Of a DNA stretch of 64,000 bases, positions 47,572-59,170 are shown one piece after another. Position 1 is the first letter of the stretch. Every line of letters starts with the position of its first letter. Under the pieces are notes generated by a model. The model was not told the DNA's origin and made no database searches. It saw nothing but the letters and a program-made list of their open reading frames with translations. Source of the DNA: Nectonema munidae (taxonomy: Eukaryota > Nematomorpha > Nectonematoida > Nectonematidae); assembly GCA_030549495.1 (NCBI GenBank), contig JAUIRK010000337.1, positions 62,001-126,000 of the forward strand, written 5' to 3'. The position numbers and the translations under genes were made by a program.

Positions 47572-47964
47572 CAGGCGTGACGCAAAAAATAAACGTAAAT
47601 CATTTGTCATAACTATATTTCAAGATGAGGAAGAATTTAACTTTATGTTTGTAAGGTGACTCTTTAAGCTCGCATTTTTTTAAATCACTTGTGTTTAGCA
47701 GTATAGATCATGATATGTTGAATATTCTTTCCAAGGCCAATCTAAATAAAGACACTCTTGAAAATGGGTGCCTATGTTGAGGACCATCTGATATAAGTAG
47801 ACTCTTTTTAAAATTTATTTCATTTTGCGACAAATTATATGCGTATCAACTATTAAGATGGAAAGAAAAAGTGGTAGTGAGAATGGTTTCAGATTTCTTT
47901 TATAGCAATGCGTTTGTCAGTAGTTTCTTTTGGCGCTCCATTATCAAAAGGTTGACGACGCCTG
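47572..47964. mobile_element. Probable hAT-type MITE
   Basis: Left CAGGCGTGACG and right GTTGACGACGCCTG are imperfect inverted ends. The 8-bp flanks ATCTAGAG and GCCTAGAG share six bases. Non-coding, 393 bp. Confidence 0.5.
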
Positions 47965-49540
47965 GCCTAGAGTATTACTGCCAGTTCATAGGGAATAATA
48001 ACTCAATCTTACTCATCTGAATTACTATTCTTTCACAAAGTTAAACTTATGTCTGATTAGACACTTTTATCGTTGAAATTGTCTCATCGCCTGGTCTAGA
48101 TTGCCCAAATTTATTTTTTTTTTTTTGGAAAAAGGGATTCTAATCATATATAACCTGCTATATAAATACACTGTTCCTATATTTTATTTTTTATAAGAAA
48201 ATTTCTTAGTTTTGGAGCCCTTTGAATTATCTTTTTTATTTATAGATATATTTTCCGTTAACATTCAAAAATCATTTTGAATTCAAGGATTCAAAGATTT
48301 TCTTTCTTTCAAGTCAGGGGAGGGGGTAACATCGAAGTGATTATAATTGAAAATCTTGCAGAATAATTAATTACTTAATTAATACAATGCATATATCTAT
48401 TTTATATTTTCTCCAATCAATCAAAATGGATGAGGAAGGGGTTTCTAAAATTTATCCTTATTTTTTAGTATCAAAGTAATTTCATTACTCATGTGTACCC
48501 TTATTATCAACCACTACAAATTTTCACGCGTAATAATTTGGGCCTATTAGCTCTTAATTCTTTATTTTAATTTCTTTCATCACTCTCGTATCAATGATGC
48601 CTTTATTAATTAATAATAGCTTGAAGACATCTTTAGAATTATTTTTTCAACCTGAAATGATTGTACGTTTTCTTGTTGGATCGACTGTACACTCTAGGAA
48701 AGATCGCTTTGGGCTATCAAGCGCCATCAGTTCCATTTTGTATATTCAAACCCACTTGGAGAATTTTTGAAGTGACGGCATTATCCAGCTAGCCGTGAAC
48801 GGTTAGTTTTGACGATCATTTTATATTTATCGATTAATTTCATCGCTGCACTTTCAAATCAAGCCAAACTTGTATAAAAATGGAAAAATTTCAGACGTCT
48901 TCACCCCATACTTGCCTATTTTTTAGGTTTATTATCTATTTGTTTTGAACAGGGTTGTAAGATTGAGGATGTTAAACATTTTCTAATATTTTGGGTCCGT
49001 GTTGATTTTTAGTTCTTTTAAATGTAACTAAAATATAGTATTTTTTTTTGTATAAATGGATACTTTATCCTTAAACCAAATACTGTTTTGAAGCATGACA
49101 TTAAAATAGTTTTACTTAAAAGTATTTATTTTCAAGTATACCATCTATTTAGTTTGGGCACATGTTTTTCAGCCTTTTATCTCGCACGTCTTATGGAACC
49201 CAATGATTTTCATTTTGATCAATCAAGACTGATGAGACCCGTAACTTTTTGGAAATAATTATTATTTAAATGGGTATTTTCGGAAGTATTAGTCTCCTTA
49301 TTTTCTGAATTCTTAAGCGCACGCATGTTTTCGCAAATTCATGAAGATGGATTGCTGATTGATTTTTAGTCATAGCAACTAACTATTAAATTATATACAT
49401 CAGATGTTATATGTATCACTTTAGTTCCTTTTAAAATTGTTTTTCATATTATTTTTAGATTATTTAAGTTTGTTGCTGCAGTTTTTTCCAGATAATCCCG
49501 TTGATCTTTACTTTTCCTATTTTTGTGCCTTTTTTCTCTT
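47965..49540. other. No exon identified; upstream of the EFHD gene
   Basis: AT-rich. If the EFHD gene has a separate N-terminal exon it should be here; none could be picked. Confidence 0.4.
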
Positions 49541-49683
49541 ATGACAGTTGTTAAAGAAGAGAACGAATCGTCTAGAGTTAACTTCTTCGAATTAAAACCG
49601 CACACTTGTCGCTTCAATGCATATGGCGAGTTTAGCGAATTTTCGGTCTGCGAAATCAAAAACTGTGCCGCCATTTTCAAGAG
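49541..49683 (+). CDS. Swip-1: EFHD exon 1 (as found)
   Basis: ATG at 49541 gives MTVVKEENESSRVNFFELKP and ends KNCAAIFK plus AG of a split Arg codon, donor AG|GTATTT. The acidic, low-complexity start is shorter than in relatives. Confidence 0.8.
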
Positions 49684-52600
49684 GTATTTCTCTTCACAAT
49701 TTCACATTCTTATTTTCTAATGCTCAAAGAGTTTAACACTAAGGTATCAAAGCCATCAAGATAATTTTTTCATGTTAAAAAGATTTTACTTAACGTTTTT
49801 TGAGTGAAATGGCTAACTTTGTAAACGGAATTCAGCATGTATATATGTTCAAAAGAAAAGTCAACATGAGAACAACTGCCAAGACTTGAATAGCAAACAT
49901 GTAACAACGGTGTTAAGTATAAAATCAAAAATTCATTCATTCAATTCATAAGTTCCTCATTTATACGCAATGATTAACTTTCTTGATTTATTCGGATTCC
50001 CTAATTACAACACCTATTTAAATTTTGATACGCTTTCTTTTATATATACATTGATTTAAATCTCTTCAATAAGCCTTTTTTTAATATAATTTTTAAAGCT
50101 ATTCTTGGTGAAACAATTGTAACGGTGAGAAGATATAGATTTTTTAGAAAAGAAAAATGCGTTGACATTGTTATCTCTATATTGGTGAGTGCTTAAAATC
50201 GAGTTAAAGTTTGCGTTCTAGCTTATTTGCATCATTTAACTAAAACACGAAAAATCACTACTTGGAAACTCTAGTTTCAAACTTCCATGGCGTTTTTGGA
50301 TCGATTGTAAAATCTTGACCCTTTGCGTGTTTGATTGAAAAATTTTACATGCCAGGAGAATTTTTAGGTGTAATAAGGGCTTATCCACAATAAGAATGAG
50401 AATGCATAAATTATGTCCATCTCATGAATTTTGCTTGCTTTGAACATTTTGATTCAAATAGAATCTACAGGGTAATTCAAAAGTCGTCATGCATAAGGAT
50501 ATAAGATTTTCTACTTTCAAAACGACGAGGTGAATAAATTTATTTTAGGGTTTACGATTGAAAACTTTGCCGACGAGTTAATTACCTAATTAACTAGTTA
50601 ATAAGATAGTAGAAATCTATTTTATATTTTCTTCAATTGATTAGAATGGGTGAGAAGTTTTTCATTACTCATTTTAATTATTTGTTAAAATACATTAATC
50701 TTTTTTCCATTATTTGATTTCTTAAAAGTATCTTTTTGAATTTAATAAAAGTGTTTTAATGATAATAATTATTTTGAACTGAAAGTGCTAATGTGTAGAT
50801 GAGCACATATCTCTCCTTAAATATGCAAGAATTTATAACATATTTTCAGCAAAAAGGCGCGCACATGTTTTTTATCCTTCATTTAAATATATAAGCTTTG
50901 TTGAAAAGATGTGAGTATGTGTGTGCATTTTTTTGTAGGATGGATACTGATATGGATGGATTTCTAAATCTCGAAGAATTAAAGATGATGATGCAAGAAA
51001 TTGGGATGCCTCAAACACACATAACTCTAAAGCAAATCATTAAAGAGGTTGATGATGAGAATGCTTGTTGTCCAGATGGACAGGTGTCTTTTAAAAAGGT
51101 CTTTAAATCTTCCCTCTTTCCTCGAAATGTTATACGAATTCGTATACATTATTTTTCTCCAAAATCTCATATCTTAAACTTCGTTCAGGAACGCTATATG
51201 AGAGATGATCATACTTGTAAACGCGTTAGTCCAAGTAAATAGGAAGATCGACCTATTTAGTATACAATCTAATGTGATCGCTCTTTACATCCTTCTTTCT
51301 TGTGCTCTTTGCTTTGCAATTTACCCATTTACTTAAAACACATCCCCATATTCTATACTGGAGTAAATTTAACGTTCAAGATGGTGTCTAATGCAAAATT
51401 GTGTTTATGCATGCGCGTCCGATGTAACTTTACTAGGGTGGGGTAAAGAATAAAAAAAAACTAGTAATGCATCTTTTATAGAAAGATTTAAAAAAAAAGA
51501 AACGTAATTCGAGAGTATTGAAAAATGAATATCCTTTATTTAGTATAAAATAATATAGCTTTGTAAAACAACAATATCGAGTATGAGAATTTGATCTCCA
51601 TTCATAAATATATAGTTATATCATGAAGTAGTGACATACGAGACGCATATACTCAATTGTCTTATTCAAGCAATATCTGGGAAGAGTTTAAGCATGGTAT
51701 TCTTTCCATTTTCTTATCTTTTACTTTTTATGTAAAAAAGTATATTGCTCTAATTGAGCTGATTCCTAATTTTTTAAATCTTTTTTTCAGAATCTAGTAG
51801 ATCTTAGTTGATTTATCCTTTATCAGAGAAGCGATGTTGATTTTTAAAATTTTGACACTATTCAGCAGGGCTGTTGAGTCGGAGTTATGCTCTCTGCTTT
51901 TGGAGTCGAAGTGGAATTCTGGAAAACAAATTATGTGTATATAGAAAAGAAAAAATACCATATAAAAATCAGATTTTTACACTAGAAAAACTGTAATAGT
52001 GTTTTACCTACAACAAACTCTTAAATTGATCTTTGAACATTATGAGCATATATTTACATGTATTTTAAGTATTATATCACACAAACTTTATACGCTTTTC
52101 TCTCAAATATTCAATTAAACTCAATTACTTAGCCTTTTTTTATAACTTTTCCAATTATACTGATTGAAATAAAGCGTTGTCTATAAATACCAAACGGTCA
52201 AATTTACCTGTGAACATTATAAACCTAAATTTATTTATAAGTACATTTAATTATTATATCGCACAAACCTCTTATTTATTCGTCGTAAATGTTCAATTAA
52301 ACTCGATTACTTACACTTTTTAAATTTTTGTAAGGTTATCTTTGTTGTTGTTGGCTTTTATATGGTCATTTGCCGTACAGTAATGTGAGGTATTTTTTAA
52401 TTTTTTGTTTAAAAGTTGAGTACCGAAATAGTAATGTTGGTGAAAGATATGACAAATTCTTAAGAGATCTAAATCTACAGAGCTCTAGGCTTCAGAAAGA
52501 TTTATATAGCTGCGTTTGCTAGGAATTGAAAAATAACACCTTTTTTACGTATAAGTAATTTTTTTATTTGAAAATGTGATATTTTCTTAGTTTTTCCGCA

Positions 52601-55349
52601 TCTTTCAAAAATGTCTTCAAGAAGAAGCAGAACATTCAAAACAAAATACTGACAGCAACACCTCTTCCGAAATGGATGATATGGCGTCTACTGACTCTAC
52701 TTCTATAATGGGTGTCAGCAAAGCGAAAAACTACTTTGAGTCCAAAGTATCTTTCCACTTCTTCACTCTAAGTCATAACTTTTGTGTGTTGTAGCGAATT
52801 GAATATAAAAATTGTAACTCTTTGAGGACTAAAAATTCCCAGATTAATGGTCTGCTTTCCTTGTCCATCGAATTTTATAAATTTAATAAAGGAGACGATT
52901 TTCATTTTTGGATGCTGTTGTGTTCTCAAGGGGTTAAGCAGGTAGGTTTGCAAATCATACACGTAATATATGAATGAATGAAGATTCAAGAGTGCTGTCC
53001 TTGTTAACTTATTAATTCTTGTTAACTTTATTTTAAATGTCAATTTTGTAATTGAGATAAAACCTCGATGAGATATTCTTTTCAACATTTCGTTTCAGAT
53101 CAATGCCGTTGACACAGCAGGCTTGGGTAGGGGGTGCTTAAGCCCTCTCAAATTTTGTTTGTTAACTCTATTTCATGGAAAAAATAAAACATTTTTGTAA
53201 AAGTTTTGAGTGCTAAACAGAGTTGGTGCCTTCAAACTCATACATATATCACACTACCACGTTTAACAAAGCCCATTTTTATAAACGTTTATTATTGGGA
53301 TATTTTTTAATGCGTCTCCTTTCACATCTTCCAGCCGCCCTTCTTCAAATGAAAACATTGAATAGCTACAAATATTTTTATCTTTTGTTGTTTTGTTTTT
53401 TACTTACAATGTTTTACCGAAATTTCTTCCGTAATTGTATACCATTTTATTGATTCAACAATGAAACGCATACTTAAAAATCTGATTATTATCCTTCACA
53501 CGTGGAAGCAGAAAAGAGGGAGGCACTGGCACGCTTTTCTTTACCGCAAACATCCCTTACTCAGCAAAGCGTTCTATGCTGCTTCTATTACATTCTAACA
53601 ATTTTATAAATCTATCATCTTTCTCCAGATATCCCTTCCATTTATATAATCGTTTTCCTAGATTTTCCTCACTTTAGTTTTAATCTTTCTCTTGGTATCT
53701 TGATTTCCTTTATTCAATATATACACATACATCACAAGATATTTTGTCACAGCGCATTGAAATTAGATGTTTATTATTATTATTATTATTCACTCTAATA
53801 GTATAAATAATTTTCTAACTTGTAAAATATAACTTGATTTTCATTATCAAAGCTGTTCATACTTACACTTGACCCACTTTCTTATCTTGTGTATGCAGAG
53901 TGCTATTTTTATTCCTTCCATATCTATACTGATAAAACCTGGAAGCTGTCTATTATATTTCACCTAAACTTTTCCTACTAAAATTCCTACCATATCACTC
54001 TATTGAATCCCTTCTTGACTATGATAAGACTTCTAGTCTCTAGATCCGTGAAAATCGTAACGAAAATTGTAATGTAGTCTAGTTACTGAGAATATCATAC
54101 ATAGTCATTTTAACTAACTATTATATAATATTTCATGTGTGCACATATTTGAAATTTTTCGTCAAACCTGATGCCTGTAAATATTTTTTAAAGCGTACAT
54201 ATCTTTTGATTACGCGTTTTTTTAAATGTAGATTTAGAAATGGCTAACATCGTTTTCAAAGCATGGAGCTACCACCCTTTAGAAAAGTCCAAATGTAAAA
54301 TATATTTGCAATTGAAACTGTTTTTTCCTCTTTGTTCCAAATAAATCACTTTGAGCGTGTGTGTGAAGAATAATTTTGAAAAGAATATGCTATATTTTAC
54401 TTTAATAAACTGGCTTAGAAGTTGGGGTAGTAAAAATAGTAAGTTGCTACTTTCCCAACACTGCAACAAGCCTAATAAAGATCAACCATTGGTTGTGAAA
54501 GTGGGGGATTGAAAAATTTATAGAAAGTGGTAAACAATCCAAAATTTAAAATAAGAGACAAAAATAATTTACGAAATATAAAAAATAAGCTGAAAAAACT
54601 AAAAGAGTGCTATAAAATAATCAATATAACAAAATTTGGACACATTAACCCATTTAAGACCAAGCAAAGCAGACGATATCCAAAAAAACGCAGACGATTT
54701 ATATTCAAAGTCATTGAAAAAAGCAGACGAAGATGAAATTACTTATGTTCCAAAATAGGAACATTGGTCGTAAATGGGTTAAAATAATTTCCTAGGGCCT
54801 CCGACGGCAAATACAAACTTAATAAATTCAACACCCACGCTTTACTCCCGACTTCAACTAAAGAAGGGCCACTCCATATCCTTAAAATACCTTTAAAAAT
54901 TGACTTAAGCTCCAATCCCCTTAAAATCTCACACTCCTCAACTTATATAACTAATTTCTGTATAAAATATTTAAAAAATGAATATATTAATATGAAATTT
55001 TAAGAGTAAATACTATGCTTTCTTTTTAATAATTTCAATATTACTACAAAAACGTGATATATATAATTGATAACTGGATGTAACAGGCTTTTCATATACA
55101 ACAACACACTTCGTAGCTGCATAAAAAACAGCCTTAAGCCGAATTTTTGCGCTCATTTGTATTTTAATTTTAATTTCCAAAGTTATGTGTTTTTATATTT
55201 TTTTACTTCAGATCAAAGATATATCTAAAGCGAACCAACTGGAGGATGAGATAAAGGAAATGCAGGAAAGGAAGAAACAAGAAGCGTTGAAGCGTCTGGA
55301 AAACAAGAAGAAATTCAAAGCAAAAACAGCTCTTTTTGAATCAAAGTGA
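49541..55349 (+). CDS. Swip-1: Swiprosin/EFHD-type EF-hand protein
   Basis: Swiprosins are calcium-sensing, actin-bundling EF-hand proteins. Exons 49541-49683, 50939-51098, 52591-52746 and 55212-55349 join in frame to 198 codons (human EFHD2 240, fly Swip-1 217). Landmarks: RFNAYGEFSEFSVCEIK (family FNPYTEFKEFSRKQIK), EF-hand 1 loop DTDMDGFLNLEE with all ligand positions, KMMMQEIGMPQTHITLK (family KMMMEKLGAPQTHLGLK), a second loop, SFKKFFRIFQKC (family SFREFLLIFRKA), GVSKAKNYFESK (GVSGAKGFFEAK) and a basic C-terminal coiled coil ending KAKTALFESK. The second loop runs DDENACCPDGQVSFKK: four residues longer than canonical and with Lys in place of the final Glu. The start at 49541 is the first ATG, but TTATGACAG|TT just after it also looks like an acceptor, so an upstream exon is possible. 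AATAAA occurs at 55740 and 56027. Confidence 0.93.
50939..51098 (+). CDS. Swip-1: EFHD exon 2 (both EF-hand loops)
   Basis: Acceptor TTTTTTTGTAG|G, donor AAAAAG|GTCTTT. Begins with G completing Arg, then MDTDMDGFLNLEELK, GMPQTHITLKQIIKEVDDE and the lengthened loop to FKK. An earlier GT inside (CAG|GTGTCT) is an alternative donor, but it would lose the SFKK that joins well to exon 3. Confidence 0.92.
51840..52335. repeat. GAGTCGG-word repeat with a tandem pair of about 180 bp (EFHD intron)
   Basis: Starts CAGGGCTGTTGAGTCGGAG. Two successive blocks share TGAACATTAT, TTATATC(A/G)CACAAAC, TTCAATTAAACTC(A/G)ATTACTT, about 180 bp apart. This is the fullest copy of the GAGTCGG repeat in the window. 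Confidence 0.6.
52591..52746 (+). CDS. Swip-1: EFHD exon 3
   Basis: Acceptor ATTTTCTTAG|TTT, donor AAA|GTATCT, 52 codons. Reads FFRIFQKCLQEEAEHSKQ, a Ser/Thr/Asp-rich linker (TDSNTSSEMDDMASTDSTS), then IMGVSKAKNYFESK. Confidence 0.92.
52812..52937. mobile_element. TTAA-type MITE, copy 6 (decayed, EFHD intron)
   Basis: Left CTCTTTGAGGAC, right GTTCTCAAGGGG then TTAA. The core has TGGTCTGCTTT and GGAGACGATTT, the family word in both directions. The left TTAA has become TTGTAA. Confidence 0.5.
53773..53790. repeat. (TTA)n microsatellite
   Basis: Six TTA/ATT triplets in an EFHD intron. Confidence 0.85.
54645..54782 (-). mobile_element. TTAA-bounded MITE, copy 4 (138 bp, EFHD intron)
   Basis: Reverse-orientation near-twin of 21001-21138, same length, TTAA at both ends. 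Ends CCCATTTAAGACC and GGTCGTAAATGGG. Three GCAGACG words mirror the CGTCTGC words of copy 3. Confidence 0.92.
55212..55349 (+). CDS. Swip-1: EFHD terminal exon
   Basis: Acceptor TTTTACTTCAG|ATC; 45 codons and TGA at 55347-55349. Reads IKDISKANQLEDEIKEMQER, then KKQEALKRLENKKKFKAK to LFESK: the C-terminal coiled coil of swiprosins (EEEIRAEQEEKKRQEEERK). Confidence 0.93.
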   Translation: MKDISKANQLEDEIKEMQERKKQEALKRLENKKKFKAKTALFESK

Positions 55350-55431
55350 TTTTGAAGTACGTGTGAACTTGTAGTATCCAAGTTTTCATCATTGTCGTCT
55401 TTTTTATCCTATCGCTTTTTGTTTAATTTCA

Positions 55432-55449
55432 CTTTTCTCTCTCTCTCTC
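55432..55449. repeat. (CT)n microsatellite
   Basis: Run of CT dinucleotides in the likely 3' untranslated region of the EFHD gene. Confidence 0.85.
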
Positions 55450-56284
55450 CATTGAATTTAACATTTAAAATCAAAAGAACGTTCAACAATTAAAATGTGC
55501 ATTAATATCCTTAATGCTGATAACTTTCTCATTGATAATAAGAGATCAATATTTGCAATAGACCGCACAAACTTTGCAACTTTTAGCAGCACAATACGCA
55601 AAATGGCGCAATTATTTATTATTTGTAAAAATCAAAATTCAATCTATTCACAATTTTAACCTCTTCCGTTTTTATCATTTTGTCATTTTATTTCTAAATT
55701 TATTTCATCAGTATTTTTATGCCTTTTATATTGTCTTTTAATAAATTATTATGCACTTTTTAATATGTTTCTTTTTCTGGAAGCTTCTCAAAATGCCTTT
55801 AATTGAAAGACCAAAATATGCTTAAAACAAAATTATCTTGCCTCTAATCCAAAGTGATTTATTGAAAGTTTAATATGTTTGTAAAATTCATAAAAAATTA
55901 TTAATCATTTCAACTTATATAAAAAGAAAAAGATATATCATGAGCGAAAGATTTTTCATTTGTTTATGCTTCATATTTATCCCTTATATGCCGTTGTGGG
56001 CATACTAATTGTATTATGATTGTAAAAATAAAAAATATGATAAAAAAGTAGTTCCTTTCAAAGATGGATATAGCGATGTATGTATATATATATGAGTAAG
56101 AATAACATTTTAGCTGATCGTAGATGCTATAGAATGAAGGTAACAGCTGTAGCAGCAGATCAAACAGAGTGAAAGAGCTATTTTATTGAAAAAATAATGT
56201 GTATGTAAGCAAACTTAACATGCTGCCTCCATTTTCATAAAAAGCATTTAACTTGTTTTTTTCGTGTCGCTTCATGATTTAGAG

Positions 56285-58702
56285 CAGGGGTAGGCAATCT
56301 TTTCAGGGTGAGGGCCAGATTGGACATTTGAAATGAGCTCATGGGCCAAAGAAGCAAAATATCAGATTTACTTTCATTTTTATAATATTTTTTTACATGC
56401 TTTATCATTAAATGATAATAATTGGTAAAAACAAAATAGTACAAAGTAATTTATTCAAAACTACAAATCAACGAGACTGTTGGTACTGTTTTCTATTAAG
56501 AAGTTTTGTGATGTCTGGATCAATGCTTGAGGTAGACAACCTAAGAACGTCATTAAGGTGGCGGTCTGAGAGTTGAGAGCGAAGGTAAGACTTGATGTAA
56601 TTCATTTTCGAAAATAACTGCTCACAGCAGTAAGTGCTACCGAACATAGCCACAACTCTTTGAATATGCGTAATTAAATTTGGGAAATTGTTAGTAGGAA
56701 AAACAAAATTTTGAAAGAAAAACAGAGGAGATGACAAGCTGAACTTTGCTCTCAATTTCTCATCGCACTGTAGTTCCACCAACTCCATCTGCAGAGATGC
56801 AGGAGCGTCTTCCACATTGAAGTCAAATGGAGAAGTAAAAAGCTTGAAGTCTGTACTTAACAATCTTAGTGCTGCAAAACGGGTAGCAAATTCTTCACGA
56901 GTATTTTGATAACACTAACGCAGGCGTCCTGGTCTATATTCGCAGGAACACATGCAAGAAGATGAGAAAAATGTGTAAATTGTCCTGAAGTCAATTGAGC
57001 TTCCTAAAGGCGCAGTTTAACCTCAAAGGCAGTAATCTGCGCAAACATGTCGGTGACAAGAATGTCTTTACCTTGCAGTTTTAAGTTTAGTGAGTTCAGA
57101 TGTGTTGTTATGTCCGTAAGAAAGGCCAAACGAGCTAGCCATTTTGGATCTGAGAAATTTTCAGCTTATGGAAGATTTTTTTGATGTAAAAAAGTAGCAA
57201 TTTCTTGCTGTAGATCGCATACCCGAGACAGCATAGCCCCGCGACTTAGCCATTGTACCTCACAGAAGTAAAGAAGATCTGCTCTTTTACACAGTCCAAA
57301 AGGATGATTACATCAGCGAGATTGGCAGACTTGGCGCACAATGTCTCTTGATGTTGATACATTGGATTTTATGAATAGGTTGAGTGTATCCAGCAGTTTC
57401 ACAATGACGAATAAGCAGCGAAGTTGCGCCTTTTTTTCTCCAACCATTGCTGGAGCAGCGTCAGTTGTCAAACATACAAGACGGGAAAGATCCAAAGAGT
57501 ACTCATCAACACATCGAAGCAACGCTGAAAAAATATTTTGTACCGTGATAGTGTCGCGAAGTGGGATAAGTTGGAGAAATTTCTCAAAAACTTGAAGATC
57601 TTGAGTAACACTTCTAATAAAAATAGACAACTGTGTTGTGTCCTTTTTGACTCTGCTTTCATCCAAAGCAAGAGAAAATGCTTCAAATTTCGAGATACGT
57701 GTTTTAAGTGAGTCGTTTACGTTGTTGGACATATCTTCAATGCGGCGGCAAACAGTACGGGAAGAAAGACTCACTTTCTCAAAGGCAGAACGCTGTTCGG
57801 GACAGATGGAATCCACTACATCAAGAAAGCATTCTTTAATGATTTCTTCATCTGTGAATGGCTTCATTCGGTAAGCGAGGATTTTGGAGACTTCGTAGCT
57901 GGCGCATGTTACATTTTCCGCCTTAACATTCTGCTTGTGAAAAAGAGAAAATTGTTTCTCCAAGTTGCTTTTCAGTTTAGCGATTGAAACTTTTCGTTTA
58001 ACAGCAGACATCGAAGCGAACTTTGAAGAGCCATGTTCTGTCTCCCAGTGACGTCTTACGTTGTATTCTTTTAGAACAGCTAATTTTTTCAAACATGAGA
58101 CATTGTGCATGTCCAAAGCGCTCTATGAAAAATACCTTTCCCACTTAGGGTTGAACGTTCTATCCTCGAGATCAACCTTTCTCTTCTTAACAGGCGGGAC
58201 GACAGACATTAGCTTGAATAAAAATTATTATTATACAAAAAAACAAAATATCACAAAGCTTAATCTTCTTTGATTATTGTAGAATTGAAAAATTAAAATT
58301 TAGTTGCTACATGAGTATATTATGATGCACTGTAAATTCACTATAAATTCATGACAATCAGTTAAGCGCAGTGGGCATCTGTTGTTATGTTTGCTCTCTT
58401 GCAAATACTCCATTACAATTGATATCAGATGTGTATGATGAATCAGTCTCAACCAAACACATGCTGTCGTACATATGAAATAAGATTTCTTGAAAATATA
58501 GCTCGTCTAGTACGAAAACAAATACATAAATAGGCTGCAATGCAACCTTATTATTATATAGTACTAACGAAAAACATCTTATTTTAATTTCTTGTAGGTA
58601 TGCAGGCCAGATTCTATTAACTAAAATTAAAAGATCGGCGGGACGGATGAAAATGTTTGGCGGGCCGTATTTGGCCCGCGGGCCGGAGGTTGCCTACCCC
58701 TG
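56285..58702 (-). mobile_element. hAT element, 2,418 bp, both ends and 8-bp duplication preserved
   Basis: Ends CAGGGGTAGGCAA and TTGCCTACCCCTG are perfect 13-bp inverted repeats, with ATTTAGAG exactly duplicated at 56277-56284 and 58703-58710. Subterminal GGGCCAGATTGG / GCGGGCCGTATTTGGCCCGC blocks lie just inside. The transposase remnant runs on -. It sits about 0.9 kb past the EFHD stop. Confidence 0.96.
56468..58209 (-). pseudogene. hAT (GTF2IRD2/ZBED-like) transposase
   Basis: ATG at 58209-58207 begins MSVVPPVKKRKVDLEDRTFN; an in-frame TAG at 58123-58125 follows YFS. The BED finger is incomplete: LKEYNVRRHWETEH is present but only one of the CxxC cysteines. Then comes a long open stretch (57313-58116) with ALDESRVKKDTTQLSIFIRS (first catalytic Asp) and CLTTDAAPAMVG (second Asp). 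The HCIxHxEAL block that normally follows is missing, replaced by a short deletion joint. After a stop at 57313 come CEVQWLSRGAML and, at 56468-56863, MFGSTYCCEQLFSKMNYIKS, the hAT dimerisation tail. Two or more frame changes lie between. Dead, though its ends could be recognised by a related enzyme. Confidence 0.9.
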
Positions 58703-58988
58703 ATTTAGAGTGTAGACCAACTTTCATATTTTTAGCCGCTTTACACTCGGTTTAAGCATGCCATATTTTTAACTGAAAAAAACGACTAACATATTCTCGT
58801 GTAAATATGAGATGGTTTTTTGTATAAAAATACTGCACTTTATGCCGACTCCATGTTCTGCCACCATTTATGGACAAATCCAGTTTTCGAAACGTGGACA
58901 ATATTATTTTGTACATGTTGCTCTGACGATATAGTTTCATAAAGCTACCAATTAAACCTTCCCAATTATTTAGTTGATTATTCTAAAT

Positions 58989-59007
58989 TGATGATGATGA
59001 TGATGAT
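58989..59007. repeat. (GAT)n microsatellite
   Basis: Six GAT triplets followed by ATTATTAT. Confidence 0.85.
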
Positions 59008-59170
59008 TATTATTCTAAATTGATCGTAATGTTTGTCTTAGATAATTGCTTAATCTTTATCAGTGTAACAATTATAAAACCAATTTCCCTCCTTTTATTG
59101 ACATCATTTGAATTATAACTGGTATTTGATTGTGCGCTTTGTCAAATGTTCGAAGAACATCAATCTTTTT

